DNA of 39,499 bases from Burkholderiales bacterium (lineage in GTDB: Bacteria; Pseudomonadota; Gammaproteobacteria; Burkholderiales; Burkholderiaceae_C): contig JAIXTA010000200.1 in assembly GCA_027484405.1 (NCBI GenBank), positions 1 to 39,499 of the forward strand. Reading direction: 5' to 3'. How positions within the stretch are numbered: the first letter of the stretch is position 1; the number at the start of each line of letters is the position of its first letter. Shown in pieces: positions 8,408-18,003 of the stretch. The notes beneath the pieces are model-generated. The model was not told where the DNA came from, did no database searches, and worked only from the letters and a program-made list of their open reading frames with translations. The translations under genes and the position numbers were made by a program.

Positions 8408-9801
8408 GCATGCTCACGCTGCATCAGGCCGCTCTGCTGCTGCCGCCCGAGTGCCACGCCACGGTGCGCGGCAACGGCGACACCGTGTTCGCCCGCGCGC
8501 ACAGTGATACCCGCAGCCTGCAGGTCGGCGATCTGTTCGTGGCGCTGAAGGGCGAACGCTTTGACGGCAACGACTTCGTCGCGCAGGCCGCCGCATCCGG
8601 TGCCGTCGCTGCGCTCGTGCATCCCGATGCAGTGCTTCCTGACGGCTTTCCGGCACTGATCGTTGCGGATACCAAGCAGGCGCTGGCTGCGCTGGCCCAT
8701 GCCTGGCGCATGCGCTTTGCCATCCCGCTGGCCGTAGTCACTGGAAGCAACGGCAAGACCACCACCAAGGAGATGATCGCCAGCGTCTTCCGCGCTGCGG
8801 TGGGTGACGAGGCCGTACTGGCGACGGCAGGCAACTTCAACAACGACATCGGTCTGCCGCTCACGCTGCTACGCCTGCGCCCGCAGCATCGTTTAGCGGT
8901 CATCGAACTGGGCATGAACCACCCCGGCGAGACGGCGCAGCTTGCGCGCCTTGCCGCGCCGACCGTCGCTCTGGTGAACAACGCGCAGCGTGAGCATCAG
9001 GAGTTCATGGCCACCGTAGAGGCCGTTGCCCAAGAGCACGCTGATGCGCTGCGTGCGCTCGGCCCTGACGGTGTGGCCGTGTTTCCGGCCGATGACACCT
9101 ACACCGACCTCTGGCGCCAGGCAGCCGCGGATCGCCATGTACTCACGTTCAGTATGCATCCGGAAACCGATTCCGCTTGTCTGGCGGGCGTTTCCAGCCA
9201 AAACGGCCTGGAGATCCGCATCCAGCGCGGATCTACGGTCTCGAGTGCGGGCGTCCGCCTGAACATTGACGGCGCGCACAACCATCACAATGCGCTGGCT
9301 GCGGCAGCCGTGGCGGTGGCCTGCGGCCTGGACGACGCGGCCATCATCAGCGGTCTGGCTAACTTCCGGCCGGCCAAGGGCCGCATGCAGCGCGTGAGCG
9401 GCCTGCCGTTTGCGCTGATCGACGACACCTACAACGCCAACCCCGATTCCGTGCGGGCGGCCATCAACGTCCTCGCGCCGCGTTCAGGTAAGCGTGTCCT
9501 GATCCTCGGCGACATGGGCGAGGTGGGCGACCAGGGGCCGGCGTTTCATGCCGAAGTGGGTCGATTCGCCGCCGAGCAGCGCATCGATCTGCTCGTGGCC
9601 ATGGGCGAGGCCTGCCGCGATGCGGTGCGTGCATGCGCAGCCGCGTCTGGTCGGGCGGTGCACGTGGATTCGCCCGCAGCCGCGGTCGATGCACTGATGC
9701 AGGAACAACCGGGTGCCGGTGACACGGTGCTGGTCAAGGGCTCGCGCTTCATGGCGATGGAGCGCGTGGTCGAAGACATCAAGAAGAGGGGAGGCGCCTG
9801 A
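8404..9801 (+). CDS. murF: UDP-MurNAc-tripeptide:D-alanyl-D-alanine ligase
   Basis: A 465-residue cytoplasmic Mur ligase that joins the D-Ala-D-Ala made by Ddl to the UDP-MurNAc-tripeptide, completing the pentapeptide. Key features are the N-terminal [23 protein letters not shown] block cut here to its core [13 protein letters not shown] (43-55), the ATP loop [11 protein letters not shown] (114-124), the nucleotide-site ELGMNHPGE segment, and [10 protein letters not shown] in the C-terminal half. Length is normal. The stop TGA shares one base with the start of mraY. Confidence 0.97.
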   Translation: MSMLTLHQAALLLPPECHATVRGNGDTVFARAHSDTRSLQVGDLFVALKGERFDGNDFVAQAAASGAVAALVHPDAVLPDGFPALIVADTKQALAALAHAWRMRFAIPLAVVTGSNGKTTTKEMIASVFRAAVGDEAVLATAGNFNNDIGLPLTLLRLRPQHRLAVIELGMNHPGETAQLARLAAPTVALVNNAQREHQEFMATVEAVAQEHADALRALGPDGVAVFPADDTYTDLWRQAAADRHVLTFSMHPETDSACLAGVSSQNGLEIRIQRGSTVSSAGVRLNIDGAHNHHNALAAAAVAVACGLDDAAIISGLANFRPAKGRMQRVSGLPFALIDDTYNANPDSVRAAINVLAPRSGKRVLILGDMGEVGDQGPAFHAEVGRFAAEQRIDLLVAMGEACRDAVRACAAASGRAVHVDSPAAAVDALMQEQPGAGDTVLVKGSRFMAMERVVEDIKKRGGA

Positions 9802-10967
9802 TGCTGATGTGGTTGGCGCAACTGGCGCCCGAATTCGGGCCGTTCAACGTGTTCCGGTACATCACTTTCCGCGCGGTGATGGCCTGCATCACCGCCATCG
9901 TCATGGGCCTGATGCTCGGCCCCTGGGTGATCCGCAAGCTGCGCGAGCTCAAGGTCGGCCAGGCCGTGCGCACCGACGGGCCGCAGACCCATCTGGTCAA
10001 GAGCGGTACGCCCACCATGGGCGGCGCGCTGATCCTGCTGTCGATTGCCGTGTCCACGCTGCTGTGGATGGACCTGACCAACCGCTTCGTGTGGGTGGTG
10101 CTGATCGTGACCTTCGGCTTCGGCTGGGTGGGTTGGGTGGACGACTACCGCAAGGTCGTGCACAAGAACCCCAAGGGCATGAGCGCCAAGGAAAAGTATT
10201 TCTGGCAGACGCTCATCGGACTGGCAGCCTCAATCTACCTGGCCTTTGCCGTGTCCACGCCCAACGTGGAGAAGAGCTTTGACCTGCTCTTGAACTGGCT
10301 GGCCTCGGGCATGACCCTGCAGCTGCCCGAGCGCGCCGACCTGCTCGTGCCCTTCTTCAAGTCGGTGAGCTACCCGCTCGGGGTGTTCGGCTTCATCATC
10401 CTGTCCTACTTCGTGATCGTCGGCACGAGTAACGCGGTGAACCTCACGGATGGCCTCGATGGACTGGCGATCATGCCCACCGTGCTGGTGGGCAGCGCGC
10501 TGGGCATCTTTGCCTACGTGATCGGCCGGGTGGACTTCGCCAAGTACCTGTTCTTCCCGCACATTCCCGGCGCAGGTGAGCTGATGGTCTTCTGCGCCGC
10601 CATGGGCGGGGCGGGGCTGGCCTTCCTGTGGTTCAACGCGCATCCCGCGCAGGTCTTCATGGGCGACGTGGGCGCCCTGGCCCTGGGCGGTGCGCTGGGC
10701 ACGATTGCGGTGATCACGCGCCAGGAGATTGTGCTCTTCATCATGGGCGGCGTGTTCGTGGCCGAGACCCTGTCGGTGATGCTGCAGGTCTCCTACTTCA
10801 AATACACCAAGCGCAAATACGGCGAGGGTCGCCGCATCCTGAAGATGGCCCCACTGCATCACCACTTTGAGGTCTCTGGCTGGAAGGAGACCCAGGTGGT
10901 CGTGCGCTTCTGGATCATCACCATGATGCTGGTGCTGATCGGTTTGTCCACACTCAAGCTGCGCTGA
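9801..10967 (+). CDS. mraY: Phospho-MurNAc-pentapeptide translocase
   Basis: A 388-residue polytopic inner-membrane enzyme that transfers phospho-MurNAc-pentapeptide from UDP to undecaprenyl phosphate, forming lipid I. About ten transmembrane helices are visible. Conserved cytoplasmic motifs include KSGTPTMGG (about 67-75), the VDDYRK acidic pair (about 112-117), [11 protein letters not shown] with the magnesium-binding Asp, and MAPLHHHFE at the end. A purine-rich GGGGAGG (9788-9794) gives a good ribosome binding site for ATG 9801. It starts on the last base of the murF stop and is followed after four bases by murD. Confidence 0.98.
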   Translation: MLMWLAQLAPEFGPFNVFRYITFRAVMACITAIVMGLMLGPWVIRKLRELKVGQAVRTDGPQTHLVKSGTPTMGGALILLSIAVSTLLWMDLTNRFVWVVLIVTFGFGWVGWVDDYRKVVHKNPKGMSAKEKYFWQTLIGLAASIYLAFAVSTPNVEKSFDLLLNWLASGMTLQLPERADLLVPFFKSVSYPLGVFGFIILSYFVIVGTSNAVNLTDGLDGLAIMPTVLVGSALGIFAYVIGRVDFAKYLFFPHIPGAGELMVFCAAMGGAGLAFLWFNAHPAQVFMGDVGALALGGALGTIAVITRQEIVLFIMGGVFVAETLSVMLQVSYFKYTKRKYGEGRRILKMAPLHHHFEVSGWKETQVVVRFWIITMMLVLIGLSTLKLR

Positions 10968-10971
10968 ACAG

Positions 10972-12453
10972 ATGGAATGCCTGAAAGACAAGTCGGTGCT
11001 GGTGCTGGGGCTCGGAGAGTCCGGGCTCGCCTGCGCGCGATTTGCCGTGCGGCACGGTGCCTCGGTGACGGTGGCCGACACCCGCGAGCAGCCGCCGGGT
11101 CTTGCGCAGCTGCGCGCCGAATACCCGGCAGTGGCGGTGCGTCTGGGCGCGTTCGATGCTTCCTTGCTCGATGGCATACAGCTCATGGCCATGAGCCCCG
11201 GACTGGCTCCTACGCGGCCCGAGATCCAGCAGCTGCTGGCGGCTTCGGCCGAGCGCGGCGTCACGGTGCACAGCGAGATCGACTGGTTTGCACTCGCCCT
11301 CGCCCAGCTGCATGCCGAGCGCGGCTACGTACCGAAGGTGGTCGCGATCACTGGGACCAACGGCAAGACCACTGTCACGGCACTGACCCGCCACCTCGCG
11401 CAGGCCGCCGGCCAGGATGCCGTGGCCTGCGGCAACATCAGCCCGGCGGCGCTGGATGCGCTGCAGGCCGCACTCGATGCCGAGAGCCTGCCGCAGGTCT
11501 GGGTGCTGGAGCTCTCCAGCTTCCAGTTGCATTACACCCACCTGCTCAAGGCCGATGCCGCCACGGTGCTGAACCTGTCACAGGATCATCTCGACTGGCA
11601 CACCGACATGGCGGACTATGCGGCCGCCAAGGCGCGCATCTTCAATGGCACGCGCTTCCGCGTGATCAACCGGGATGATCCGCTGGTGGCGCCGATGGCT
11701 GCGGGCGCCGCGCCGGATCAGGTGGTGACCTTCGGCCTGGGTGAGCCCGCGTTGCCCGGCGACTTCGGCACGCAGGAGGCCGGCCTGAAGTGGCTGGTGC
11801 AGGCCCAGCCGGCGGATGACACGCCGCGCAAGAAGAAGGACACCTCGCCGATCGAGGTCATGCAGAACCGCTTGATGCCGGCCGATGCGCTGCGCATCCG
11901 CGGCAGCCACAACCATGCCAATGCGCTGGCGTCCCTGGCCCTGTTGCGGGCCATCGATCTGCCGCTGGCCGGTCTGCTCAAGGGTCTGCGCGACTACGCC
12001 GGCGAGCCGCACCGCTGCCAGTTTGTCGCGAGTGTTGATGAGGTGGACTACATCGATGACAGCAAGGGCACCAATGTGGGGGCCACGCAGGCCGCTATTG
12101 CCGGGCTGGCCGAAGGCCGTCGTCGCATCCACCTGATTGCAGGGGGGCTGGGCAAGGGCCAGGACTTCAGCCCGCTCGCCGAGCCCGTCACGCGCTACGC
12201 CAAGACCGTGCTCCTTATCGGCCAGGACGCGCCGATGATTCGCGCGGCCTTGTCTGGCGGGTCGGCCGAGCTGCTGGACTGCAGCGATCTGCCTACAGCA
12301 GTCGGTGCCGCGGCGGAACGCGCTGCGCCGGGCGATATCGTGCTGCTGTCGCCGGCCTGCGCCAGCTTCGACATGTTCAAGGGCTACGCCCATCGGTCCG
12401 AGGTCTTTGTGCAGGCGGTGAGCGCGCTGCAGAACGAGCGAGGCCAGGCATGA
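10972..12453 (+). CDS. murD: UDP-MurNAc-L-alanine:D-glutamate ligase
   Basis: A 493-residue cytoplasmic ligase that adds D-glutamate, the second stem residue. The N-terminal UDP-binding domain has VLVLGLGESGLACAR. The ATP loop GTNGKTTVTAL starts at residue 128. ELSSFQLH and the C-terminal DDSKGTNVGAT and LLSPACASFDMFKGY blocks are characteristic. The protein is longer than enterobacterial MurD (about 440), chiefly through a charged insertion around residues 275-300 (PADDTPRKKKDTSPIEVMQN) just before the C-terminal domain. It overlaps ftsW by four bases. Confidence 0.97.
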   Translation: MECLKDKSVLVLGLGESGLACARFAVRHGASVTVADTREQPPGLAQLRAEYPAVAVRLGAFDASLLDGIQLMAMSPGLAPTRPEIQQLLAASAERGVTVHSEIDWFALALAQLHAERGYVPKVVAITGTNGKTTVTALTRHLAQAAGQDAVACGNISPAALDALQAALDAESLPQVWVLELSSFQLHYTHLLKADAATVLNLSQDHLDWHTDMADYAAAKARIFNGTRFRVINRDDPLVAPMAAGAAPDQVVTFGLGEPALPGDFGTQEAGLKWLVQAQPADDTPRKKKDTSPIEVMQNRLMPADALRIRGSHNHANALASLALLRAIDLPLAGLLKGLRDYAGEPHRCQFVASVDEVDYIDDSKGTNVGATQAAIAGLAEGRRRIHLIAGGLGKGQDFSPLAEPVTRYAKTVLLIGQDAPMIRAALSGGSAELLDCSDLPTAVGAAAERAAPGDIVLLSPACASFDMFKGYAHRSEVFVQAVSALQNERGQA

Positions 12454-13667
12454 AGCTCGGTCTGCGCATCCCCGGACTCTCAGGCTTTGGTCGGCAGGAC
12501 GCGCTGTTGCCCTCGCTGCCCACGCGTACCGAGATGGCCAGTGTGGACCGCGTGCTGCTCGGTGCCATCGCCCTGTTAATGGCGCTGGGCGCGGTGATGG
12601 TCTACTCGGCCTCCGTAGCCTTGCCGGATGCGCCGCGATTCTCGAACTATTCGCCCACCCACTTCCTGTTCCGGCACGTCGTCTTCATCACCATCGGCCT
12701 GTGCGCTGCGATGGTGATCTTCCAGCTGCCAATGAAGTTCTGGCAGCGCTGGGCACCCATCCTGTTCCTGGGCGGGCTGGGGTTGATGGTGCTGGTGCTC
12801 ATCCCCGGCATCGGCAAGGGTGTGAACGGCGCGCACCGCTGGATTCCGCTCTACGTCATCAACCTGCAGCCGTCGGAGCTGATGAAGCTCTTCGTCATCC
12901 TGTACGGTGCAGACTATGCCGTGCGCAAGCAGGCGGTGCTGCAGCAGTTCAAGCAGGGCCTGCTGCCCATCGTCGTGGTGCTGGGTGTGGTGGGCGGCCT
13001 GCTGCTGCTGCAGCCCGATCTTGGCGCGTTGATCGTGATCTCCGGGATTGCCGTGGGCATTCTGTTCTTGGGCGGCATGAGTCTGCGCATCTTCCTGGGC
13101 TCGGTGGCTGCCTTGACCTCGGTCTTCGTAGCCGTGATCGTGCTCTCGCCCTGGCGCCGGGACCGGATCTTTGCCTATCTGAACCCCTGGGATGAACAGA
13201 ACGCACTGAACCGGGCCTACCAGCTCACGCACTCGCTGATCGCGTTCGGTCGTGGCGAGATCTTCGGCGTGGGTCTGGGTGCGAGCGTCGAGAAGCTGCA
13301 CTACCTGCCCGAGGCGCATACCGACTTCATCATGGCCATCATCGGCGAGGAGCTCGGCTTCGTCGGCGTGTTCATTGTGATCGGCTGCTTCTACGTGATC
13401 GTCCGCAAGGCCTTCGAGATCGGCCGCCAGGCGATCAAGCTCGACCGCGTGTTCGCCGGCCTCGTCGCGCAGGGCATCGGCATCTGGATCGGCATCCAGG
13501 CCTTCATCAACATCGGGGTGGCCAGCGGCCTGCTCCCGACCAAGGGGCTGACCCTGCCGTTCATCAGCTACGGCGGCAGCGCAATGCTCATGAGTTGTGT
13601 GGCCATGGCCGTGCTGGCACGCGTCGACTATGAGAGCCGCCAGATGATGCGGGGGAAAACGCTGTGA
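12450..13667 (+). CDS. ftsW: Septal peptidoglycan polymerase FtsW
   Basis: A 405-residue SEDS-family membrane glycosyltransferase that polymerises lipid II at the septum with FtsI. About ten transmembrane helices are visible. SEDS landmarks are VMVYSAS in the first helix, [24 protein letters not shown] (with the Asp of the SEDS active region), and [18 protein letters not shown]. The C-terminal [21 protein letters not shown] is the classic signature. The cytoplasmic N-terminus of about 30 residues is hydrophilic. ATG lies in the ATGA overlap with murD, and the end overlaps the murG GTG start. Confidence 0.97.
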   Translation: MKLGLRIPGLSGFGRQDALLPSLPTRTEMASVDRVLLGAIALLMALGAVMVYSASVALPDAPRFSNYSPTHFLFRHVVFITIGLCAAMVIFQLPMKFWQRWAPILFLGGLGLMVLVLIPGIGKGVNGAHRWIPLYVINLQPSELMKLFVILYGADYAVRKQAVLQQFKQGLLPIVVVLGVVGGLLLLQPDLGALIVISGIAVGILFLGGMSLRIFLGSVAALTSVFVAVIVLSPWRRDRIFAYLNPWDEQNALNRAYQLTHSLIAFGRGEIFGVGLGASVEKLHYLPEAHTDFIMAIIGEELGFVGVFIVIGCFYVIVRKAFEIGRQAIKLDRVFAGLVAQGIGIWIGIQAFINIGVASGLLPTKGLTLPFISYGGSAMLMSCVAMAVLARVDYESRQMMRGKTL

Positions 13668-14749
13668 TCATGGCAGCGCACAAGCACCTCGTCGTCATGG
13701 CCGCCGGCACGGGTGGTCACATCATGCCGGGCCTTGCGGTTGCCCGCGAGATGCAGCAGCGCGGCTGGACGGTGAGCTGGCTGGGGACGAGTCATGGCAT
13801 GGAGAATCGCCTGGTCCCGCCCAGCGGCCTGCCCATGGACACCATCATGTTCTCCGGCCTGCGCGGCAAGGGGCTGCTGCACACCCTGACGGGCGGCCTG
13901 CGCCTGCTGCTCGCGTTCTGGTCCTGCCTGCGCATCCTGCTCAAGCGCAAGCCGAGTGCAGTGCTGGGCATGGGCGGCTACGTCTGCTTCCCCGGCGGCA
14001 TGATGGCCGCCCTGCTGGGCAAGCCGCTCGTGCTCATGAACGCGGACGCCGCCCTGCTGCTGTCGAACAAGGCGCTGTTGCCGGTTGCAGACCGCATCAC
14101 CTTCGGCTTCTCGGGCGGGCCTGCAAATTCAACCCGGGGTGCGGTCGTCACCGGCAACCCGGTGCGTCGCGAAATTGCTGAACTCCCGGGGCCCGCGGAG
14201 CGATTTGCAGGCCGCAGCGGCCCCCTGCGGCTGCTGGTGGTCGGCGGCAGCCTTGGCGCCAAGGTGCTCAATGAAACGCTGGTCGATGCATTGAAAGTCT
14301 TGCCGGATGCTGAGCGCCCGAGCGTCGTTCACCAGACGGGTGCGGCACAGGAAGTGGCTGTACGCGAGGCCTACCAGCGCGCAGGTGTACAGGCCGATGT
14401 GCGTGCGTTCATCGACGACATGGCTGCCGAGCTTGCGCGCTGCGATCTTGTTGTGTGCCGTGCAGGCGCGGTCACCGTCTCGGAGCTCTGTGCTGCTGGC
14501 GTGGCCAGCGTGCTCGTTCCGCTGGTCGTCAGCACGACCAGTCATCAGCGCGACAACGCCGAGTGGATGGCCAGGCAGGGTGCCGCCATTCACCTGCCGC
14601 AGGGTGAACTCAATGCGGAATCGCTTGCCCGCCTGATCACCAGCCTCGACCGCGGCAAGCTACTGGCTATTGCCGAGCAGGCACGCAAGCTCGCACAGCC
14701 CAATGCGGCTGCGCGCGTGGCAGACGAAATTGAAGGGTTGGTGCGATGA
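13664..14749 (+). CDS. murG: UDP-GlcNAc:lipid I N-acetylglucosaminyltransferase
   Basis: A 361-residue peripheral membrane GT28 glycosyltransferase that converts lipid I to lipid II. The first Gly-rich loop is [16 protein letters not shown] (about 12-27). A second one is [15 protein letters not shown] (about 190). The UDP-GlcNAc site is in [19 protein letters not shown] and the [12 protein letters not shown] helix. A GTG start at 13664 overlaps ftsW; ATG 13670 two codons later is an alternative. The stop TGA overlaps an ATG at 14746 that begins the duplicated murC start, not the intact murC. Confidence 0.96.
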   Translation: MIMAAHKHLVVMAAGTGGHIMPGLAVAREMQQRGWTVSWLGTSHGMENRLVPPSGLPMDTIMFSGLRGKGLLHTLTGGLRLLLAFWSCLRILLKRKPSAVLGMGGYVCFPGGMMAALLGKPLVLMNADAALLLSNKALLPVADRITFGFSGGPANSTRGAVVTGNPVRREIAELPGPAERFAGRSGPLRLLVVGGSLGAKVLNETLVDALKVLPDAERPSVVHQTGAAQEVAVREAYQRAGVQADVRAFIDDMAAELARCDLVVCRAGAVTVSELCAAGVASVLVPLVVSTTSHQRDNAEWMARQGAAIHLPQGELNAESLARLITSLDRGKLLAIAEQARKLAQPNAAARVADEIEGLVR

Positions 14750-14790
14750 AGCACACCATCAAGCAGATTCACTTCGTGGGGGTTGGCGGG
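14746..14790 (+). repeat. Direct repeat copy A of the murC start
   Basis: These 45 bases match 14871-14915 at 42 positions. The three differences fall in codon 4 (ACC/GCC), codon 7 (CAG/CAT) and codon 12 (GGG/GGC, silent). Copy A keeps the ATGA overlap with murG, so it probably marks the ancestral murC start. The copies begin 125 bases apart, which puts them in different reading frames. Confidence 0.9.
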
Positions 14791-14874
14791 CCGAGCGAGG
14801 CGCAGCGTCTGCGCAGCGAACGCCGCCGCAGCGAAGGCAGACCCGCCCGTATTGGTATTGGAGCCGGTCTATGA
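14746..14874 (+). CDS. Short linking ORF: duplicated murC start fused to an insert (42 aa)
   Basis: This reading frame starts with the ATG that overlaps the murG stop (ATGA). It reads [15 protein letters not shown], nearly the N-terminus of MurC, then continues into the insert as [20 protein letters not shown] and ends GIGAGL. Its TGA stop (14872-14874) overlaps the ATG of the intact murC at 14871, again as ATGA. It is therefore either a truncated murC remnant or a working translational-coupling leader. The arginine/serine-rich second half is encoded by the palindrome-bounded insert and has no recognisable domain. No protein function is proposed. The start and stop geometry is seen directly; translation is inferred. 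Confidence 0.55.
   Translation: MKHTIKQIHFVGVGGPSEAQRLRSERRRSEGRPARIGIGAGL
14785..14847. repeat. GC-rich insert bounded by GGCGGG/CCCGCC, possible REP/MITE-like element
   Basis: Between the two murC starts lies sequence absent from the gene itself. It begins with GGCGGG (14785-14790, shared with copy A) and its GC-rich core ends with CCCGCC (14842-14847), forming terminal inverted repeats. Inside, the hexamer GCAGCG occurs three times (in CGCAGCGTC, CGCAGCGAA and CGCAGCGAA). After the core, GTATTGGAGCC supplies GGAG at 14860-14863, seven bases before the intact murC ATG, a good ribosome binding site. Identity with a known repeat family cannot be tested here. Confidence 0.5.
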
Positions 14875-14915
14875 AGCACGCCATCAAGCATATTCACTTC
14901 GTGGGCGTTGGCGGG
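14871..14915 (+). repeat. Direct repeat copy B: start of the intact murC
   Basis: The first 15 codons of murC, repeated with three base changes at 14746-14790. After GGCGGG this copy continues into the true murC sequence (TCCGGGATGAGC), whereas copy A continues into the insert. Confidence 0.9.
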
Positions 14916-16259
14916 TCCGGGATGAGCGGCATCGCGGAGGTGCTACGCAACCTCGGCTATGCGGTTTCAGGCTCGGACCTGAGCGACAGCGCCACGACCC
15001 GTCGACTGGCCGAGCTGGGTATTCGCATCGACATCGGTCATGACGCAGCGAACGTCCGGGACGCAGATGCCGTGGTGGTCTCCACGGCCGTCGGCAACAG
15101 CAACCCGGAAGTGCAGGCCGCCCGTCTGGCCAAGGTGCCGGTCGTCCCGCGTGCGGTCATGCTGGCTGAGCTCATGCGCCTGAAGCGCGGCATTGCAATC
15201 GCCGGTACGCATGGCAAGACCACGACCACGTCGCTGATGGCCAGTGTGCTGGCCGAAGGCGGGCTGGACCCCACCTTCGTGATCGGCGGACGCCTGAACA
15301 GCGCGGGTGCGAATGCCAAGCTGGGCAGCGGCGACTACATCGTGGTCGAGGCTGACGAGAGCGACGCGAGCTTCCTGAACTTGCTGCCGATGATCGCCGT
15401 GATCACGAACATCGACGCCGACCACATGGATACCTACGGGCATGACTTTGCCCGGCTCAAGCAGGCCTTCGTGGACTTCACGCATCGTCTGCCCTTCTAC
15501 GGGACGGCCGTACTGTGTGCCGATGATCCGCATGTGCGCTCGATCATGCCGCTGGTCAGCAAGCCGATCACGACCTACGGCTTTTCCGAGGACGCCGAGG
15601 TGCGTGCCATCGATGCGAGGGCAGTGGGCACGCAGATGCACTTCACGGCCTTGCGGCCGGGTATGGCGCCGCTGGCCATCGAGCTCAACCAGCCCGGCAT
15701 GCACAACGTCCTCAACTCGCTGTCGGTGATCGCGGTGGCTTCCGAGCTGGGTGTAGAGGACGCCGCCATCCAGCGTGGTTTGGCGGGCTTCAAGGGCGTC
15801 GGCAGGCGCTTCACCCGTTATGGGGAGCTCAGGGCACCCTCGGGTGCGCAATTCGCGCTGGTGGACGACTACGGTCATCACCCGGTCGAAATGGCAGCCA
15901 CGCTCGCAGCCGCGCGCGGTGCCTATCCGGGCCGGCGCCTCGTGCTCGCGTTCCAGCCGCATCGCTACAGCCGCACGCGTGACTGCTTCGAGGACTTCGT
16001 CAAGGTGATGGGCCAGGCCGATGCGCTGCTGCTTGCCGAGGTCTATGCCGCAGGCGAGACCCCGATCGTTGCCGCAGATGGCCGTGCGCTGGCTCGTGCG
16101 CTGCGGGTCTCGGGTCAGATCGAGCCCGTATTTGTCGAGGAGATCGCCAACATGCCGCAGCGCATCCTCGAGACTGCGAAAGACGGTGACGTCGTCCTTG
16201 CGATGGGTGCCGGTTCGATCGGCAACGTGCCGGCCAAGCTGATGGAGTTGCTCAAATGA
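14871..16259 (+). CDS. murC: UDP-MurNAc:L-alanine ligase
   Basis: A 462-residue cytoplasmic ligase that adds the first stem residue, L-alanine, to UDP-MurNAc. The start ATG 14871 gives the expected N-terminus [20 protein letters not shown] with the UDP-binding glycine loop. The ATP loop GTHGKTTTT is at 112-120. [33 protein letters not shown] and FQPHRYSRT are further MurC-specific blocks. GGAG seven bases upstream is a good ribosome binding site contributed by the insert. Immediately upstream is a diverged copy of this start. The gene is intact in spite of that rearrangement. It overlaps ddl by four bases. Confidence 0.97.
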   Translation: MKHAIKHIHFVGVGGSGMSGIAEVLRNLGYAVSGSDLSDSATTRRLAELGIRIDIGHDAANVRDADAVVVSTAVGNSNPEVQAARLAKVPVVPRAVMLAELMRLKRGIAIAGTHGKTTTTSLMASVLAEGGLDPTFVIGGRLNSAGANAKLGSGDYIVVEADESDASFLNLLPMIAVITNIDADHMDTYGHDFARLKQAFVDFTHRLPFYGTAVLCADDPHVRSIMPLVSKPITTYGFSEDAEVRAIDARAVGTQMHFTALRPGMAPLAIELNQPGMHNVLNSLSVIAVASELGVEDAAIQRGLAGFKGVGRRFTRYGELRAPSGAQFALVDDYGHHPVEMAATLAAARGAYPGRRLVLAFQPHRYSRTRDCFEDFVKVMGQADALLLAEVYAAGETPIVAADGRALARALRVSGQIEPVFVEEIANMPQRILETAKDGDVVLAMGAGSIGNVPAKLMELLK

Positions 16260-17191
16260 ATCTCGGTCGCGTAGGGGTGCTGTTCGGCGGCCGCTCGCAT
16301 GAGCGCGAAGTCTCGATCATGTCGGGTACGGGCGTGCACAAGGCGCTGCTGGCCAAGGGCGTGGACGCCCATCTGTTTGATACGGGCGAACGCAGTCTTG
16401 AAGAGCTCGCAAGCGCGGGATTCGACCGGGTGTTCATTGCCCTGCACGGAAGATATGGCGAGGATGGATCGCTGCAGGGCGCACTGGAACTGCTCGAAAT
16501 CCCCTACACCGGCAGCGGCGTGATGGCCAGCGCGATCGCCATGGACAAGATCATGACCAAGCGGATCTGGGCCAATCACGGTCTGCCAACACCGCGCTTT
16601 GAGGTCCTGACCGACGGCAGCGAGCTGCGCACGGTGCCCGACCGGATCGGCCTGCCGCTGATGCTCAAGGCGCCGCACGAGGGCTCGACCATCGGCATCA
16701 CGAAGGTGGTGGGCTACTCCGACATGAGCGAGGGCTTTGCGACCTGCCGCAGGTACGACGAGGAGATTCTTGCCGAGGAGTTCATCAGCGGCCGCGAGCT
16801 GACCGTGGCCGTGCTGGGTCGCGGCCAGCAGGCGCGGGCGCTGCCGATCGTCGAGATCCGTGCCCCGGACGGCAACTACGACTTCGAGCACAAGTACTAC
16901 AGCGATGCCACGAAGTATCTGTGTCCGGCGCCGATCGATGCCGCCCTGGCCAATCGCATCCAGAACATCGCCGTGCGTGCCTTCAATGCCATCGGCTGCG
17001 AAGGCTGGGCTCGGGTGGATGTGATGTTGCGCGCGTCCGACGACGAGCCCTTCCTGCTCGAGGTGAACACTTCCCCCGGCATGACGGGCCACTCGCTGGT
17101 CCCGATGGCAGCCCGCGCGGCAGGCATGAGCTACGAGGATCTGTGCGTGCACCTGGTATCCGAAGCACGCCTCAAGATGACGGGTCACTGA
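16256..17191 (+). CDS. ddl: D-alanine:D-alanine ligase
   Basis: A 311-residue ATP-grasp enzyme that makes the D-Ala-D-Ala dipeptide used by MurF. The N-terminal [18 protein letters not shown] (about 7-24) is typical of Ddl. [34 protein letters not shown], the ATP-binding [16 protein letters not shown] and the metal-binding [15 protein letters not shown] follow in the expected order. Its short length and dcw location fit the DdlB type. It starts in the ATGA overlap with murC and ends six bases before ftsQ. Confidence 0.97.
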   Translation: MNLGRVGVLFGGRSHEREVSIMSGTGVHKALLAKGVDAHLFDTGERSLEELASAGFDRVFIALHGRYGEDGSLQGALELLEIPYTGSGVMASAIAMDKIMTKRIWANHGLPTPRFEVLTDGSELRTVPDRIGLPLMLKAPHEGSTIGITKVVGYSDMSEGFATCRRYDEEILAEEFISGRELTVAVLGRGQQARALPIVEIRAPDGNYDFEHKYYSDATKYLCPAPIDAALANRIQNIAVRAFNAIGCEGWARVDVMLRASDDEPFLLEVNTSPGMTGHSLVPMAARAAGMSYEDLCVHLVSEARLKMTGH

Positions 17192-17197
17192 GAACGC

Positions 17198-17962
17198 ATG
17201 TGGAACAACGCCAACGCCCTGAACAAGCTCGCTGCGGTGCTGCTCACCGTGGCGACGCTCGCGCTGGCATGGGCGGGGGTGCAGTGGCTGGCGCGTCATC
17301 CGTGGTTTGCCATCAAGACGGTCCGCATCACGGGCGACACGGCGCGCATCAACGAGATCACGGTGCGCACGGCGCTGGTCAAGCGGATGCGCGGCACCTT
17401 CTTCACGGCCAATCTGGCCGAGATCAAGCGTTCGGCAGAGGGTCTGCCCTGGGTGCGGCGGGCGCAGGTCAGTCGGCACTGGCCCAATGCCATAGTGATC
17501 CGCATCGAGGCACACCAGCCCCTGGCCCGACTCAACGAGACGCAGTTGGTCAATACGCTCGGCGAGCCGTTCACGGTCAACCTGGGCGAAGTCGAGGCGC
17601 TGGCGAAGCTACCGGAGTTCGTTGGTCCGGAGGGCACCTCCGTGCAGATGAGCGAGCGCTACCGACTCCTCAGGCAACATCTCGAGCCCTTGGGGCTTGC
17701 TCCTGTGCGGGTGCTGCTGTCGGACCGGTTGTCCTGGACCATCGGTCTGCAGCAAGGCACTGTGCTGGAGCTGGGGAGAGATGTGGGGGCGCAGCCTGTC
17801 GACGAGCGGCTGGCGCGGCTGGCCGCGTATTGGGATGCATCCATCCGCAAGCTGGGTGTGCCGCAGCGGGTGGACCTGCGTTATCGGGACGGCTTTGCGT
17901 TCTACGCACCTGGCCTGCGCATGAAAGCCGGACCGCAGACCAGTGGTGTCCGGCCGCAATGA
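17198..17962 (+). CDS. ftsQ: Cell division protein FtsQ
   Basis: A 254-residue bitopic inner-membrane protein that links FtsL and FtsB to the divisome. A short cytoplasmic N-terminus precedes one transmembrane helix (about 10-28, VLLTVATLALAWAGVQWL). The periplasmic POTRA domain follows (FAIKTVRITGDTARINEITV through PWVRRAQVSRHWPNAIVIRI), then the beta domain (AHQPLARLNETQLVNTLGEPF). Length is in the family range. The TGA stop overlaps an ATG opening a 14-codon ORF that reaches the ftsA start. Confidence 0.95.
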   Translation: MWNNANALNKLAAVLLTVATLALAWAGVQWLARHPWFAIKTVRITGDTARINEITVRTALVKRMRGTFFTANLAEIKRSAEGLPWVRRAQVSRHWPNAIVIRIEAHQPLARLNETQLVNTLGEPFTVNLGEVEALAKLPEFVGPEGTSVQMSERYRLLRQHLEPLGLAPVRVLLSDRLSWTIGLQQGTVLELGRDVGAQPVDERLARLAAYWDASIRKLGVPQRVDLRYRDGFAFYAPGLRMKAGPQTSGVRPQ

Positions 17963-18003
17963 ACACAACTCGCCGAATCAGGAACATGGGAATCACGGCA
18001 TGA
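17959..18003 (+). CDS. 14-codon linking ORF between ftsQ and ftsA
   Basis: The frame MNTTRRIRNMGITA begins with an ATG overlapping the ftsQ TGA (ATGA) and ends with a TGA overlapping the ftsA ATG (ATGA). The 37 intervening bases are thus spanned by one tiny frame that would let ribosomes pass from ftsQ to ftsA by termination-reinitiation. The product is too short for any domain. It may be chance, but the double ATGA geometry repeats the murG/murC junction. Confidence 0.4.
   Translation: MNTTRRIRNMGITA

Noticed and set aside
11794-11880. Charged insertion in MurD as a possible new domain
   Set aside because: Only about 25-30 residues, low complexity, and long MurD proteins are common in this group as far as I recall; probably a surface loop.
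14670-14870. Upstream extension of MurC by 67 residues
   Set aside because: The in-frame upstream sequence lies over murG and the insert and does not resemble MurC. The conserved N-terminus and a GGAG site mark ATG 14871.
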